Source: Halomonas sp. 1513
GTDB taxonomy: Bacteria; Pseudomonadota; Gammaproteobacteria; Pseudomonadales; Halomonadaceae
Direction: 5' to 3'
DNA length: 64,000 bases
NCBI GenBank assembly: GCA_001971685.1
Contig: CP019326.1
Coordinates: forward strand, 2,976,001-3,040,000
The notes beneath the pieces are model-generated. The model was not told the DNA's origin and made no database searches. It worked only from the letters and a program-made list of their open reading frames with translations. Position numbers and translations under genes: made by a program. Below, one piece after another: positions 52,998-62,360 of this stretch (positions are counted from its first letter, which is position 1; every line of letters begins with the position of its first letter).

Positions 52998-55496
52998 ATG
53001 ACGATACTGACGCATCTCGTGATTGACCCGCATGCCCTTGGGGCCGTTCAGGGCGAGCACCACCTTCCCCTCGTGTTGGTCTCGTGGGCGGTCGCATTGG
53101 CAGCCGCTTATACCGGGCTGGACATCATCAATCTCGTCGGCACCGCCCGTCGAGCGGCTTGGCGTTGGCTGTGGCTGGCCTGCGGGGCCAGCGTAATGGG
53201 CCTTGGTGTATGGAGCATGCACTTCACCGGCATGCACGCCTACCGGCTCGACTTTAGCGTGACCCACGCCCCGGCGTTGACCGGACTGTCGATCATTCCC
53301 GCCATCCTGGGAAGCTTTGCCGTGTTGCTGGTGCTGTCCCGTCAGCAGCTCCCACCCCACCGCACCTCGCTGCTGGCTGGGGCCGGGCTAGGCCTGGGCA
53401 TCGGCCTCATGCACTACACCGGCATGGCCTCGATGCGCATGCCCGCTATGCTCCACCACTCCCTTGGCCTGTTTCTGGTATCGCTGGGCGTGGCCATCGG
53501 CCTCGGCATCCTGAGCGTCTATGCCTACCGCCTGTGCCGACACCAGTGGGGCCAGAAGTGCTCGCGCATCGGCGCCTTTATCTCGGCGCTGTGCGTGTCG
53601 CTTGCCATCAGCGGCATGCACTACGTGGCCATGCAAGCCGCCTGGTTCGTGCCCCAGCCTGACGCCACGGCGGCGGCGCCGATGACCCATGAGTCGAACT
53701 GGCTAATCTACCTGATCAGTGGCAGCGCCTTGCTGATAGCGCTACTCACCGTGGTCGCCACTCGAGTTCAGCGTCGCCTGCGCGCTAGCGAACAGCACCA
53801 GCATATGACACGAACCCAACTGCTAGAGGTGATCTCGGCGCTGCACGATGGGGTGGTGCTATTCGACGATCGGACCCGCATTCGGCTCTGCAACCAGGCA
53901 TTCGAAAAATTACTGGGATTGGAGGGTCAGGACACGAGCGGGCGCTCTCTGTGGGAGATGGGGTACGTCGATGACAGCCGGACGTTGAATCTGCGCATCC
54001 AGCAATCCCTCGCGGATAGCGGCGAGTGGAGCGGCCTGATCGAGGCACGGCACCGCAATGGCTCTTCCTTCCCCGCCTGGTTGAGCGTCAGCCGCGTGCG
54101 CTACGCCGACAGTGACGAACGCGATTACGTCGCCTTGATCAGCGACCGCTCGGCCGAGCAACAGGCGCAGCAGCGGATCCTCTATCTCGCCTACCACGAC
54201 TTTCTGACCGAGCTGCCCAATCGCCGTGCCTTGCAAGAGCGCCTGGATGGCTATGCAAAGCACCACGAATCCGCCGACTCACCAGCGCTGCTGGTGCTGT
54301 TAGACATCGACCGCTTCAAGTTTCTCAATGACAGCCTGGGGCAGGACGTCGGAGACGAGATGCTACGCCAACTGGCCGCTCGCCTGCGTAGCTGGGCCGG
54401 CAACGACCTGTTCGTGGCGCGGCTGGATGGGAATGAATTCGCTCTACTGACTCCACTCTCGGCGCGGGAGCGGTCCAGCGCCGAACGCGAAGCACACCGG
54501 CTTACCGAGCGCGTCGTGGCCTCGCTAACAGCGGACTACCAGCTGCAAGGCCACACCTATCCGTGTCGAATCAACGTCGGCATGCTGATCTTCTCGCCCC
54601 ACCAAGAGGGAAGTACCGCACACCTCTTCAAGCGCGTCGGCCTGGCCATGCTCGAAGCCAAGCGCGAGCGCGACGGCTGCCCCCGGCTGTTCTACCCCGC
54701 GCTGGAGAGGGAGCTGGAGGAGCGTCTTGCTCTGGAGCGCGAGCTGCGTCTCGCGATCGATGGCAGTGAGTTCCTCCTGCACCTCCAGCCTCAAGTGGAT
54801 GCCGCGCAAGGCGTGATAGGCGCTGAAGCGCTGATCCGCTGGCAGCACCCGAGCCGCGGGCAAATATCCCCCGGGCGTTTCATTCCGCTGGCGGAGGAGA
54901 GTGGCCTGATCCTGCCGCTTGGCGACTGGGTGCTGCAGGAAGGGTGCCGGTTACTGGGCGAGTGGCGCCAGCAGCCAGAGCTGCGCGCACTGAAGCTGTC
55001 CCTCAACGTTAGCGTGCGCCAATTCCAGCAACCCGACTTCGTCGACCAAGTGCTCTCGGCTATCGCCCGCCATGACGCTGACCCAGGGTGCTTGACCCTG
55101 GAACTCACCGAGTCCCTGCTGCTTAGTGACCCGCAGGGGGCCATCGAGAAGATGGCCCTGCTGCGGCGCACCGGCATCCACTTCGCGCTGGACGACTTCG
55201 GCACCGGCTACTCTTCCATGGCCTACCTCAAGTCGTTGCCCCTGGATACGCTCAAGATCGACGTCGCCTTCGTCCGCGACCTGAGCCATGACGCCCAGTC
55301 GACGCCCATCGCCGCCAGCATCATCGCCCTGGCAAAAAGCCTGGAGATGTCGGTGATCGCCGAAGGGGTCGAAACAGACATGCAGCGCTCGGTGCTCGCC
55401 GACCTGGGATGCAGCCTCTACCAAGGCTATCTGTTTGGCCGACCGATGCCGGCGAGTGAATTTCTGGTCCTGTTTCGCAGTAGCGTAGAAGCCTGA
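52998..55496 (+). CDS. MHYT-PAS-GGDEF-EAL signalling protein
   Basis: Protein of 832 residues. The N-terminal seven-helix MHYT sensor (about 1-245) has GVWSMHFTGMHAY, IGLMHYTGMASMR and ISGMHYVAMQA, the three repeats implicated in copper or gas sensing. PAS (about 260-370) and GGDEF follow; the latter reads VARLDGNEFALLTP, lacking the canonical GGDEF. EAL is intact (GAEALIRWQHP, LTLELTESLLL, LDDFGTGYSS). It is therefore expected to be a phosphodiesterase with a degenerate, possibly GTP-binding, cyclase domain. It is 40 nt after the GAF-GGDEF gene. Confidence 0.94.
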   Translation: MTILTHLVIDPHALGAVQGEHHLPLVLVSWAVALAAAYTGLDIINLVGTARRAAWRWLWLACGASVMGLGVWSMHFTGMHAYRLDFSVTHAPALTGLSIIPAILGSFAVLLVLSRQQLPPHRTSLLAGAGLGLGIGLMHYTGMASMRMPAMLHHSLGLFLVSLGVAIGLGILSVYAYRLCRHQWGQKCSRIGAFISALCVSLAISGMHYVAMQAAWFVPQPDATAAAPMTHESNWLIYLISGSALLIALLTVVATRVQRRLRASEQHQHMTRTQLLEVISALHDGVVLFDDRTRIRLCNQAFEKLLGLEGQDTSGRSLWEMGYVDDSRTLNLRIQQSLADSGEWSGLIEARHRNGSSFPAWLSVSRVRYADSDERDYVALISDRSAEQQAQQRILYLAYHDFLTELPNRRALQERLDGYAKHHESADSPALLVLLDIDRFKFLNDSLGQDVGDEMLRQLAARLRSWAGNDLFVARLDGNEFALLTPLSARERSSAEREAHRLTERVVASLTADYQLQGHTYPCRINVGMLIFSPHQEGSTAHLFKRVGLAMLEAKRERDGCPRLFYPALERELEERLALERELRLAIDGSEFLLHLQPQVDAAQGVIGAEALIRWQHPSRGQISPGRFIPLAEESGLILPLGDWVLQEGCRLLGEWRQQPELRALKLSLNVSVRQFQQPDFVDQVLSAIARHDADPGCLTLELTESLLLSDPQGAIEKMALLRRTGIHFALDDFGTGYSSMAYLKSLPLDTLKIDVAFVRDLSHDAQSTPIAASIIALAKSLEMSVIAEGVETDMQRSVLADLGCSLYQGYLFGRPMPASEFLVLFRSSVEA

Positions 55497-55634
55497 AGCC
55501 AAACCACTGCCTCGTAAAACATACAAGCACATGCCGAGACGTTGCGCCCCGGCACTATTAGTTGCTCGCAACAACCATATTTTGACTTCACATTATCCGG
55601 CTTGTTGCCGGTGCACTCCAAGCATTCTGCAGCT

Positions 55635-55660
55635 GGGGCGGCCATCCAGACGACCGCCCC
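55635..55660. terminator. Hairpin between convergent MHYT and putA genes
   Basis: 7-bp stem GGGGCGG / CCGCCCC with a 12-nt loop, midway between two convergent stops. Could serve either direction. Confidence 0.5.
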
Positions 55661-55675
55661 GGTGGGTCTTTGCGA

Positions 55676-58600
55676 CTATTCGGCCGTCGCCAGCAGACTG
55701 GCGTTGCCCCCCGCGGCAGTGGTGTCGATGCACAGATGGCGTTCCACCACGTAGCGTTCCGGCGCAACCACCTGGGTCTCGAGCGGGATGATCGCACCAT
55801 CGCGCTTGGCCAGCGCCAGCCGCAGCTCGCGGGTCCAGTCGCTGGCGCCGGCGGCGGCCACGGCGGCGATGCCGTCGAGGTCGCTCAGCGTCTCGGCCGA
55901 GACGCTGCCGTCGAGCCCGACCAGCGGCGCCCCGGCGTCGATCAGCGGCTTCACGGCCTGCTCGGCGCCGGTCGCCACCACCACCGCCGCACAGCCAGTG
56001 CCCAGTGCCTGGGCGGCCTGCGCCACGGCGATATCCAGGGTCGGCCCCAGGCACAGCACCGGGCCCTTGGGATACTGCGACAGTCGGTTGCTCTCCCCCG
56101 TCGGCCCGGGCAGGGTCTGCGGCGTCATGTCCAGCGCCGCCGTCTCGTTGATCGCCCTGCGTACCACCCCGCCCTTGCCGGACAGCGCGCGGCGCAGTAC
56201 CTCGACGCGGTCGGGCCGCGCCGCCCAGTTGCGTGAGTCGAGCCCGTCGAGGGCCGACTGCAGCGCCTCGAGTGTTACGGCCTTGCCCTGCGGTGCGTCG
56301 TAGCGCTCCGCGGGTGCGGTACGCCGGAAGCGCGAGACGTAGAGCGGACCGCCGGCCTTGGGGCCGGTGCCCGAGAGGCCCTCGCCGCCGAAGGGCTGGG
56401 AGCCGACGATGGCGCCGATCTGGTTGCGGTTGACGTAGATGTTGCCGACGTGGATGCGCTCGACGATCTGCTGCACGCGGTCATCGATGCGGGTATGCAG
56501 GCCGAAGGTCAGCCCGTACCCGCGGTCGTTGATGGCATCGACCACCTTGTCGATGTCGCGCGCCTTGAAGGTGGCCACGTGCAGGACCGGACCAAATATC
56601 TCACGCTCGAGATCCTCGATCCCGCCGACCTCGACCACCGCCGGGGTAACGAAGGTGCCGGTGTCCGGCACCGGCAGCGTCTTCATCACCTTGCCGGCTT
56701 TTTCCTGCTCCGCCACGTAGGCGCTGATGTCAGCCTGTGCCTCGGCATCGATCACCGGCGAGACGTCGGTGTCGGTATTCCACGGGTCGCCGATGGTCAG
56801 CGCGTCCATGGCGCCGTCGAGCATCGTCAGCAGCCGCTCGCGGGCCTCCTCCTGAACATAGAGCATGCGTAGCGCTGAACAGCGCTGGCCGGCCGACTGG
56901 AAGGAGGAGATCAGGATGTCGCGCACCGCCTGCTCGGTCAGCGCCGTGGAGTCGACGATCATGGCGTTCAGCCCGCCGGTCTCGGCAATCAGTACCGCGT
57001 CCGGCCCGGCGTTCTGCGCCAGGGCCTTGTGGATGATCTGCGCCACCGGGGTCGAACCGGTGAAGCACACGCCGGCGATGCGCGGGTCGCTGGTCAGCGG
57101 CCCGCCCACCGTCGGCCCGTCGCCGGGCAGCAGCTGCAGCGCCGCTTCCGGCAGGCCGGCCTCACGCATCAGCTCCACGGCGCGGGCGGCAATCAGCGGC
57201 GTCTGCTCGGCGGGCTTGGCGAGCACGGCGTTGCCGGCGGCCAGCGCCGCGGCGATCTGGCCGGTGGTGATGGCCAGCGGGAAATTCCACGGGCTGATGC
57301 AGACGAAAATACCGCGGGCACTGCCCGGCTCCTCGGCCTCCAGGCGCTCGGCCTCGTTGGCATAGAAGCGCAGGAAGTCCACCGCTTCGCGCACCTCGGC
57401 GATGCCGTCGAACATCATCTTGCCGGCCTCGCGGGTGGTGATCACGGTCAGCTCGGCGATGTGCGCTTCATAGAGGTCAGCGGTGCGGCGCAGCACCTCG
57501 GCGCGCTCCGACGCCGGGCGCGCCGACCACTCGCGGAAGCCCTGCTCGGCGGCATCGAGGGCGGCGGCCACCTCCTCCGGTGTCGCTTCATGTACCTTAC
57601 CAATCACCCGCGAGCCGTCGGCGGGCGACACGGCGTCGCGAGCCGGCCCTTGCGGTGCCGGACTGCCCACCAGCATGGGACCTGCCGTCCAGGTGGTATC
57701 GGCAAAGGCCTCGCGTGCCTTGAGCAGCGGCAGAATCGAGGCGGGTTCGTTGATGCGGTAGCCCTTGGAGTTCTTGCGATCGGGCGCGAACAGCTCGCCG
57801 GGCTGGCGAATCAGCGGGCTTGAGACGTCCTTGCCAAGCTGCTGGAACCCGGACACCGGATCCTTCGACACCTCGCTTGGCGGAATCGAGCTATCCACTA
57901 CCTGGTTGACGAATGAGGAGTTCGCGCCGTTCTCCAGCAGGCGGCGTACCAGGTAGGCCAGCAGGTCGCGGTGCGCGCCAACCGGGGCGTAGATGCGACA
58001 GTGCGTGCCTTCCGCCTGCTTGACGATATGGTGCAGCGATTCGCCCATGCCGTGCAGGCGCTGAAACTCGTAGCTCTCCTTGTCGCCGCCGGCCATGGCC
58101 ACCACGGCGGCACAGGTGTGGGCGTTGTGGGTGGCGAACTGCGGGTAGATGCGGTCGCGCCGGTCGAGCAGCATCTGCGCACAGGCCATGTAGCTGACAT
58201 CGGTGTTGACCTTGCGGGTGTAGACCGGGAAGGTCTTGACGCCCATTTCCTGGGACAGCTTGATCTCGGTATCCCAGTAGGCCCCTTTCACCAGGCGCAC
58301 CATGATCTTGCGGTCGAAGCGTTCGGCAAGCTCGTAGAGCGCCTCGATCGTCGGCCCGGCGCGGCGCCCGTAGGCCTGCACCACGACCCCGAATCCGTCC
58401 CAGCCATCGAGGCTGGGGTCCGACATCAGCGCCTCGATCACGTCGAGGGAGAGGTCGAGCCGGTCCTGCTCCTCGGCGTCGATATTGAAGCCGATATTGG
58501 CCTTGGCCGCCTGCTGCACCAGCTCCCTGGCGCGTGGCACCAGTTCCGACATCACCGTGTCACGGTGGGTATATTCATAGCGCGGATGCAGCGCAGAGAG

Positions 58601-59341
58601 CTTCACCGAGATGCCGGGGCTGCCGCGCACGTCGCCCTTGGCCTGCTTGGCAATCGCGGTGATCGCCTTGGCATAGGCCTGGTGATAGCGAACGGCATCC
58701 TCGTCGGTGCGTGCCGCTTCGCCGAGCATGTCATAGGAGTAGGTGTAGCCCTGCTTCTCGAGTTCGCGGGCATTCTTCATGCCCTCCTCGATGGTCTGGC
58801 CGAGCACGAACTGACGGCCGAGGATCTTCATCGACTGGCCAACGGCCTTGCGCACCACCGGTTCGCCCATGCGACGGACCAGGCCACGCAGCGCCCGCGT
58901 CGGGCCCTTGGGATCCTCTTCCAGCACCTTGCCGGTCAGCAGCAACGCCCAGGTCGAGGCGTTTACCATCGACGAAGAGGACTTGCCCAGGTGGGCACCC
59001 CAGTCGGACGGCTCGATCTTGTCGTGGATCAGGTCGTCGATGGTTTCCGCATCGGGCACGCGCAGCAGCGCTTCAGCCAGACACATCAGGCCGACACCCT
59101 CGGTGGTCGAGAGTCCGTACTCGGCCAGGAACGCCTCCATCATCGAGGGCGACCGTTCCTTGCGTACCCGTGCCACGTAGTTGGCACCCACGGCTGCCAC
59201 CTCGTGGCGCTCCTCCTCCGACAGTTTGATACGCTCGACAAGCTCCTGCAGCACCGCTACTTCATCGGCGTCGTAGTTGGCGCGGATGCGTGCCCGGAGG
59301 TCTGCCGAATCGATGTGCAGATGTCGCTTGGCGTCGTTCAT
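55676..59341 (-). CDS. putA: Bifunctional proline dehydrogenase / P5C dehydrogenase
   Basis: Protein of 1221 residues that oxidises proline to glutamate in two steps, feeding electrons through FAD and NAD. The N-terminal helical part has no ribbon-helix-helix DNA-binding domain. The proline dehydrogenase barrel (about 85-470) has GVVVQAYGRRAGPTIE and MVRLVKGAYWDTEIK. The aldehyde dehydrogenase part (about 545-1000) has SPWNFPLAITTGQIAAALAAGN, the Glu in IAETGGLN and the catalytic Cys in SAGQRCSALRML. A C-terminal domain as in type B PutA ends the chain. Upstream putP lies on the same strand beyond a terminator. Confidence 0.96.
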   Translation of the reverse strand: MNDAKRHLHIDSADLRARIRANYDADEVAVLQELVERIKLSEEERHEVAAVGANYVARVRKERSPSMMEAFLAEYGLSTTEGVGLMCLAEALLRVPDAETIDDLIHDKIEPSDWGAHLGKSSSSMVNASTWALLLTGKVLEEDPKGPTRALRGLVRRMGEPVVRKAVGQSMKILGRQFVLGQTIEEGMKNARELEKQGYTYSYDMLGEAARTDEDAVRYHQAYAKAITAIAKQAKGDVRGSPGISVKLSALHPRYEYTHRDTVMSELVPRARELVQQAAKANIGFNIDAEEQDRLDLSLDVIEALMSDPSLDGWDGFGVVVQAYGRRAGPTIEALYELAERFDRKIMVRLVKGAYWDTEIKLSQEMGVKTFPVYTRKVNTDVSYMACAQMLLDRRDRIYPQFATHNAHTCAAVVAMAGGDKESYEFQRLHGMGESLHHIVKQAEGTHCRIYAPVGAHRDLLAYLVRRLLENGANSSFVNQVVDSSIPPSEVSKDPVSGFQQLGKDVSSPLIRQPGELFAPDRKNSKGYRINEPASILPLLKAREAFADTTWTAGPMLVGSPAPQGPARDAVSPADGSRVIGKVHEATPEEVAAALDAAEQGFREWSARPASERAEVLRRTADLYEAHIAELTVITTREAGKMMFDGIAEVREAVDFLRFYANEAERLEAEEPGSARGIFVCISPWNFPLAITTGQIAAALAAGNAVLAKPAEQTPLIAARAVELMREAGLPEAALQLLPGDGPTVGGPLTSDPRIAGVCFTGSTPVAQIIHKALAQNAGPDAVLIAETGGLNAMIVDSTALTEQAVRDILISSFQSAGQRCSALRMLYVQEEARERLLTMLDGAMDALTIGDPWNTDTDVSPVIDAEAQADISAYVAEQEKAGKVMKTLPVPDTGTFVTPAVVEVGGIEDLEREIFGPVLHVATFKARDIDKVVDAINDRGYGLTFGLHTRIDDRVQQIVERIHVGNIYVNRNQIGAIVGSQPFGGEGLSGTGPKAGGPLYVSRFRRTAPAERYDAPQGKAVTLEALQSALDGLDSRNWAARPDRVEVLRRALSGKGGVVRRAINETAALDMTPQTLPGPTGESNRLSQYPKGPVLCLGPTLDIAVAQAAQALGTGCAAVVVATGAEQAVKPLIDAGAPLVGLDGSVSAETLSDLDGIAAVAAAGASDWTRELRLALAKRDGAIIPLETQVVAPERYVVERHLCIDTTAAGGNASLLATAE

Positions 59342-59388
59342 GCTGAATCTCTCCTTGCTACTCGAGGCGTAGCCTTGTTGCGCCGCGT

Positions 59389-59414
59389 AAAAAGGGCCCC
59401 CGTAGGAGCCCCTT
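59389..59414 (-). terminator. Terminator between putP and putA
   Basis: On the minus strand a 10-bp GC-rich stem with G-T pairs (AAGGGGCTCC / GGGGCCCTTT) and loop TACG is followed by TTTTT. It separates putP from putA, implying putA has its own promoter. Confidence 0.8.
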
Positions 59415-59445
59415 CACTACGTTGCATGCGTCCTGCTAGCGCTTA

Positions 59446-60936
59446 CTAGCGAGTGATGTGCTGATATTCACCGGCATCGGCCGTCACGCTGCTCACCACC
59501 ATGATGGCAACGAAGGAGGCGATGAAGCCAGGAATGATCTCGTATACACCGGGGCCGCCCATGAACTCACCGTTCCAACCCAGTGAGATCCAGATCATGA
59601 CCGTGGCAGCACCCACCACCATGCCGGCGATGGCGCCGGCGCCGTTGGTGCGTGGCCACATCAGCGACAGGAGGATCAGCGGGCCGAACGCCGCCCCGAA
59701 GCCTGCCCAGGCGTTACTGACCAGCCCCAGCACCTGAGAGTCCTCATCGGACGCAATTACGGCGGCCACGATACCCACCAGCACCACACATACGCGACCT
59801 ACGGCCACGCACTGCTGCTCGGTCGCGTTCTTGTGCAGGAACAGGCGGTAGAAGTCCTCCGTAAGCGATGAAGACGACACCAGCAGCTGACTGGAAATCG
59901 TGCTCATGATAGCGGCCAGCAGCGCCGCATAGAGGAAGCCGGTAATCAACGGGTGGAACAGCAGATCCGCGAGGATGATAAAGATCGTTTCCGGGTCCTG
60001 GACGTCCATGCCGTTGCGGATCGCATAGGCGCGGCCGAAGATCCCCAGCGAGACCGCACCGATCAGCGAGATCAGCATCCAGCCCATGCCGATGTTGCGG
60101 GCAACCGGCACGTCCTTGAGCGAGCGTATGGCCATGAAGCGCACGATGATATGCGGCTGTCCGAAATAGCCCAGCCCCCAGGTCACCGCCGACAGCCAGC
60201 CGATGAAGGTCAGCCCCGACGTCCAGGACAGCAGTGTGGGATCGACGTCATTCAAGGTCTGTGAGGCCTGGCCAAAACCGCCGCCCCCTTCACCAAACAG
60301 CACCACCGCCGGCATGATCACCAGCGCCAGCATCATGATGCAGCCCTGCACGAAGTCGGTCATGCTCACGGCCAGGAAGCCGCCGACCACGGTATAGATC
60401 AGTACCACGCCGAGGGTGATCATGACCCCCATGGCGTAGTTGCTCATGTCGCCGAAGTTGTATATCCCGGCGAACGCGCTTTCGAACAGCTTGCCGCCCG
60501 CCACCAGGCCTGAGGCGGTGTAGACCGCAAAGAAGATCACGATGACGATGGCGGACACCGTCCGCAGAGAGAGCGCCCGAGTCGGAAACCGGTTGGCCAG
60601 GAACGCCGGGATGGTAATCGCATTGCCGTAATGCACGGTCTGCTCGCGAAGCCGCGGTGCCACCAGCGTCCAGTTGAAGAACGCACCTACCAGCAGGCCG
60701 ATGCCGATCCAGGCCGAGCCCAGACCAGAGACGAACATGGCCCCGGGCAACCCCAGCAGCAACCAACCGCTCATGTCCGACGCACCGGCTGACAGGGCCG
60801 CCACTTGCGGGCTGAGGCCACGGCCACCCAACATGTAATCCTCGGATGAGGCCGTCGCTTTGCGCATGGCATAGATGCCGATGGCGATCATTAGCGCAAA
60901 GTAACCAAACAAACTAATCCAAACACCAGTAGCCAT
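59446..60936 (-). CDS. putP: Sodium/proline symporter
   Basis: Membrane transporter of 496 residues, the usual PutP length, that takes up proline with sodium for use as carbon, nitrogen or compatible solute. Twelve to thirteen hydrophobic segments occur. The sodium:solute symporter signatures are LSAGASDMSGWLLLGLPGA and GGFLAVSMTDFVQG (about residues 55-75 and 185-200), plus AIMSTISSQLLVSSSSLTEDFY. ATG at 60936. It is upstream of putA but followed by a terminator. A halophile would use it for both osmoprotection and catabolism. Confidence 0.96.
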   Translation of the reverse strand: MATGVWISLFGYFALMIAIGIYAMRKATASSEDYMLGGRGLSPQVAALSAGASDMSGWLLLGLPGAMFVSGLGSAWIGIGLLVGAFFNWTLVAPRLREQTVHYGNAITIPAFLANRFPTRALSLRTVSAIVIVIFFAVYTASGLVAGGKLFESAFAGIYNFGDMSNYAMGVMITLGVVLIYTVVGGFLAVSMTDFVQGCIMMLALVIMPAVVLFGEGGGGFGQASQTLNDVDPTLLSWTSGLTFIGWLSAVTWGLGYFGQPHIIVRFMAIRSLKDVPVARNIGMGWMLISLIGAVSLGIFGRAYAIRNGMDVQDPETIFIILADLLFHPLITGFLYAALLAAIMSTISSQLLVSSSSLTEDFYRLFLHKNATEQQCVAVGRVCVVLVGIVAAVIASDEDSQVLGLVSNAWAGFGAAFGPLILLSLMWPRTNGAGAIAGMVVGAATVMIWISLGWNGEFMGGPGVYEIIPGFIASFVAIMVVSSVTADAGEYQHITR

Positions 60937-61445
60937 GAACGTACTCCCGTTCGTCGGATCAGAACCAGCACCGTCAGGTAAGCGCTTTACCCGTGATGAC
61001 GCCGATGGTGGCTCGCATGTTTTAGCGCGGCTTTTTGTTCGCGTAACGCTTTCGCATCACAAGCGGTACAGCCTGTGACGCCAGCCGCTAACCGCAGTGA
61101 TCGCCTCCTCTCGTTGCGTTTGCCTGGTAAATTATCAAGAACCAGCTTCCTTCTTTTGATCCCAAGTGCTGGACGTGATGCGCGCTACAATGGATCTCAC
61201 TATTTATCAGGAATTTTCTTAACATTACAAAGCGTAGCAGGTAATTCAGGCCGATGGGGCGCCGTCCTGCACACGGTGGTTGGCCACCACCAACGATGGG
61301 TTCACGGCAAGAACATCAAGCGAAAAGACAGGTAGTTATTTGCCGCCGCATGAAACATGGAAAATGCCGGGCTGAACGGGAGAGGCTGACGATTCGTGCG
61401 GGCCAACGGTGGAGCCAGGACGTGGAGTGAGACCACCAGAAATAG
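60937..61445. other. Intergenic region between putP and the tRNA-Ser terminator
   Basis: Roughly 500 bp without a supported gene. It holds the putP promoter. No other element is recognised. Confidence 0.5.
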
Positions 61446-61473
61446 AAAAAGCCGCTGAAATCAGCGGCTTTTT
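61446..61473 (-). terminator. Terminator after tRNA-Ser
   Basis: 13-bp stem AAAAAGCCGCTGA / TCAGCGGCTTTTT with a 2-base loop and TTTTT on the minus strand, 10 nt after the tRNA 3' end. The A/T flanks also make it usable on the plus strand. Confidence 0.9.
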
Positions 61474-61482
61474 CGATATTCG

Positions 61483-61570
61483 TGGCGGAGGGGGAGGGAT
61501 TCGAACCCTCGAAGCCTTTCGACTTACACACTTTCCAGGCGTGCTCCTTCGACCACTCGGACACCCCTCC
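61483..61570 (-). tRNA. tRNA-Ser (GGA anticodon)
   Basis: 88 nt including encoded CCA. The minus strand starts GGAGGGGTG and ends CCCCTCCGCCA, forming the acceptor stem; the anticodon arm is CACGC-CTGGAAA-GTGTG with anticodon GGA, which reads UCC and UCU. A long variable arm (class II) separates it from the T-arm GAGGG-TTCGAAT-CCCTC. It is followed by an intrinsic terminator. Confidence 0.96.
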
Positions 61571-61747
61571 ACATTGTGGCTCTTTCGCAGGAACGGGCGG
61601 CGTTAGCGGCTCGGCCTATGCGTCAGAACGGCGCACACTGTAACGAGCCAAGCCCGTGATTGCAAGCGCTTTTCCCCACTTCCCGGCGTTGCAGCCGTTG
61701 GCTCTGACGGCGCCAGACACGCCTCGGGGACTGCCGCAATACGTGAC

Positions 61748-62308
61748 TCAGTCCCAGCGCTCGACGAAGTCGGCCGGGTCGCGTTCGGGAAGCGGCTTGT
61801 GGCGCCCGGCCAGCTGGCCGAGGTAGAGAAAGCCGACGATCTCGTCGTGCTCGCCCAGGCCAAGCCCCTTGCGCACGGTGCTGTTGAAGGCGTAGTGGCC
61901 GCTGCGCCACATGGCGCCGAGGCCCAGGGCATGAGCGGCGAGTATGATGCCGTGGGCGGCGCAGCCGGCGGAAATCACCTGCTCCACCGGCGGCACCTTG
62001 GGCAGATCCGGAGTGACCTTGGCGATCACCGCGATCACCATCGGTGCGCGAAGGGGTTTCTTGCGTGCGGCGTTGAGGGTGTCATCGCCGCTGTGCGGGT
62101 CATCGCGGTACTCGGCCTCGGCGAACAGCTCACCGAGGCGGTCGAGGCCCTTGCCGGAGAACTCGATGAAACGCCACGGCGTCAGCTCCTTGTGGTCGGG
62201 CGCGCGCAGCGCGGCGCGGTACAGCGCCTCGCACTGGGCCGCATCAGGGGGCGGGCCCATCAGCTTGCCCATGGAACTGCGCTCGTGCAGCAGCGTCATG
62301 GCATCCAT
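61748..62308 (-). CDS. Nitroreductase family protein (YdjA-like)
   Basis: FMN-dependent oxidoreductase of 186 residues. Signatures are ERSSMGKLMGPPPDAAQ, RAPDHKELTPWRFIEF (FMN-binding start), EQVISAGCAAHGIILAAHALGLGAMWRSG and a late GFLYLGQLAGR. It resembles the short E. coli YdjA type, which reduces nitro compounds with NAD(P)H. Two ATGs (62308 and 62299) are possible. The upstream queF gene is on the same strand 52 nt away. The natural substrate is unknown. Confidence 0.9.
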   Translation of the reverse strand: MDAMTLLHERSSMGKLMGPPPDAAQCEALYRAALRAPDHKELTPWRFIEFSGKGLDRLGELFAEAEYRDDPHSGDDTLNAARKKPLRAPMVIAVIAKVTPDLPKVPPVEQVISAGCAAHGIILAAHALGLGAMWRSGHYAFNSTVRKGLGLGEHDEIVGFLYLGQLAGRHKPLPERDPADFVERWD

Positions 62309-62360
62309 CCGGCGTCTCCTCGTCGTGGTGTCGAATAGGCCACCAGCTTACCGCAGTGAC

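Noticed and set aside
57971..59449. 492-codon open frame on the plus strand opposite putA
   Set aside because: His/Gly/Val-rich antisense translation of putA; no conserved motifs.
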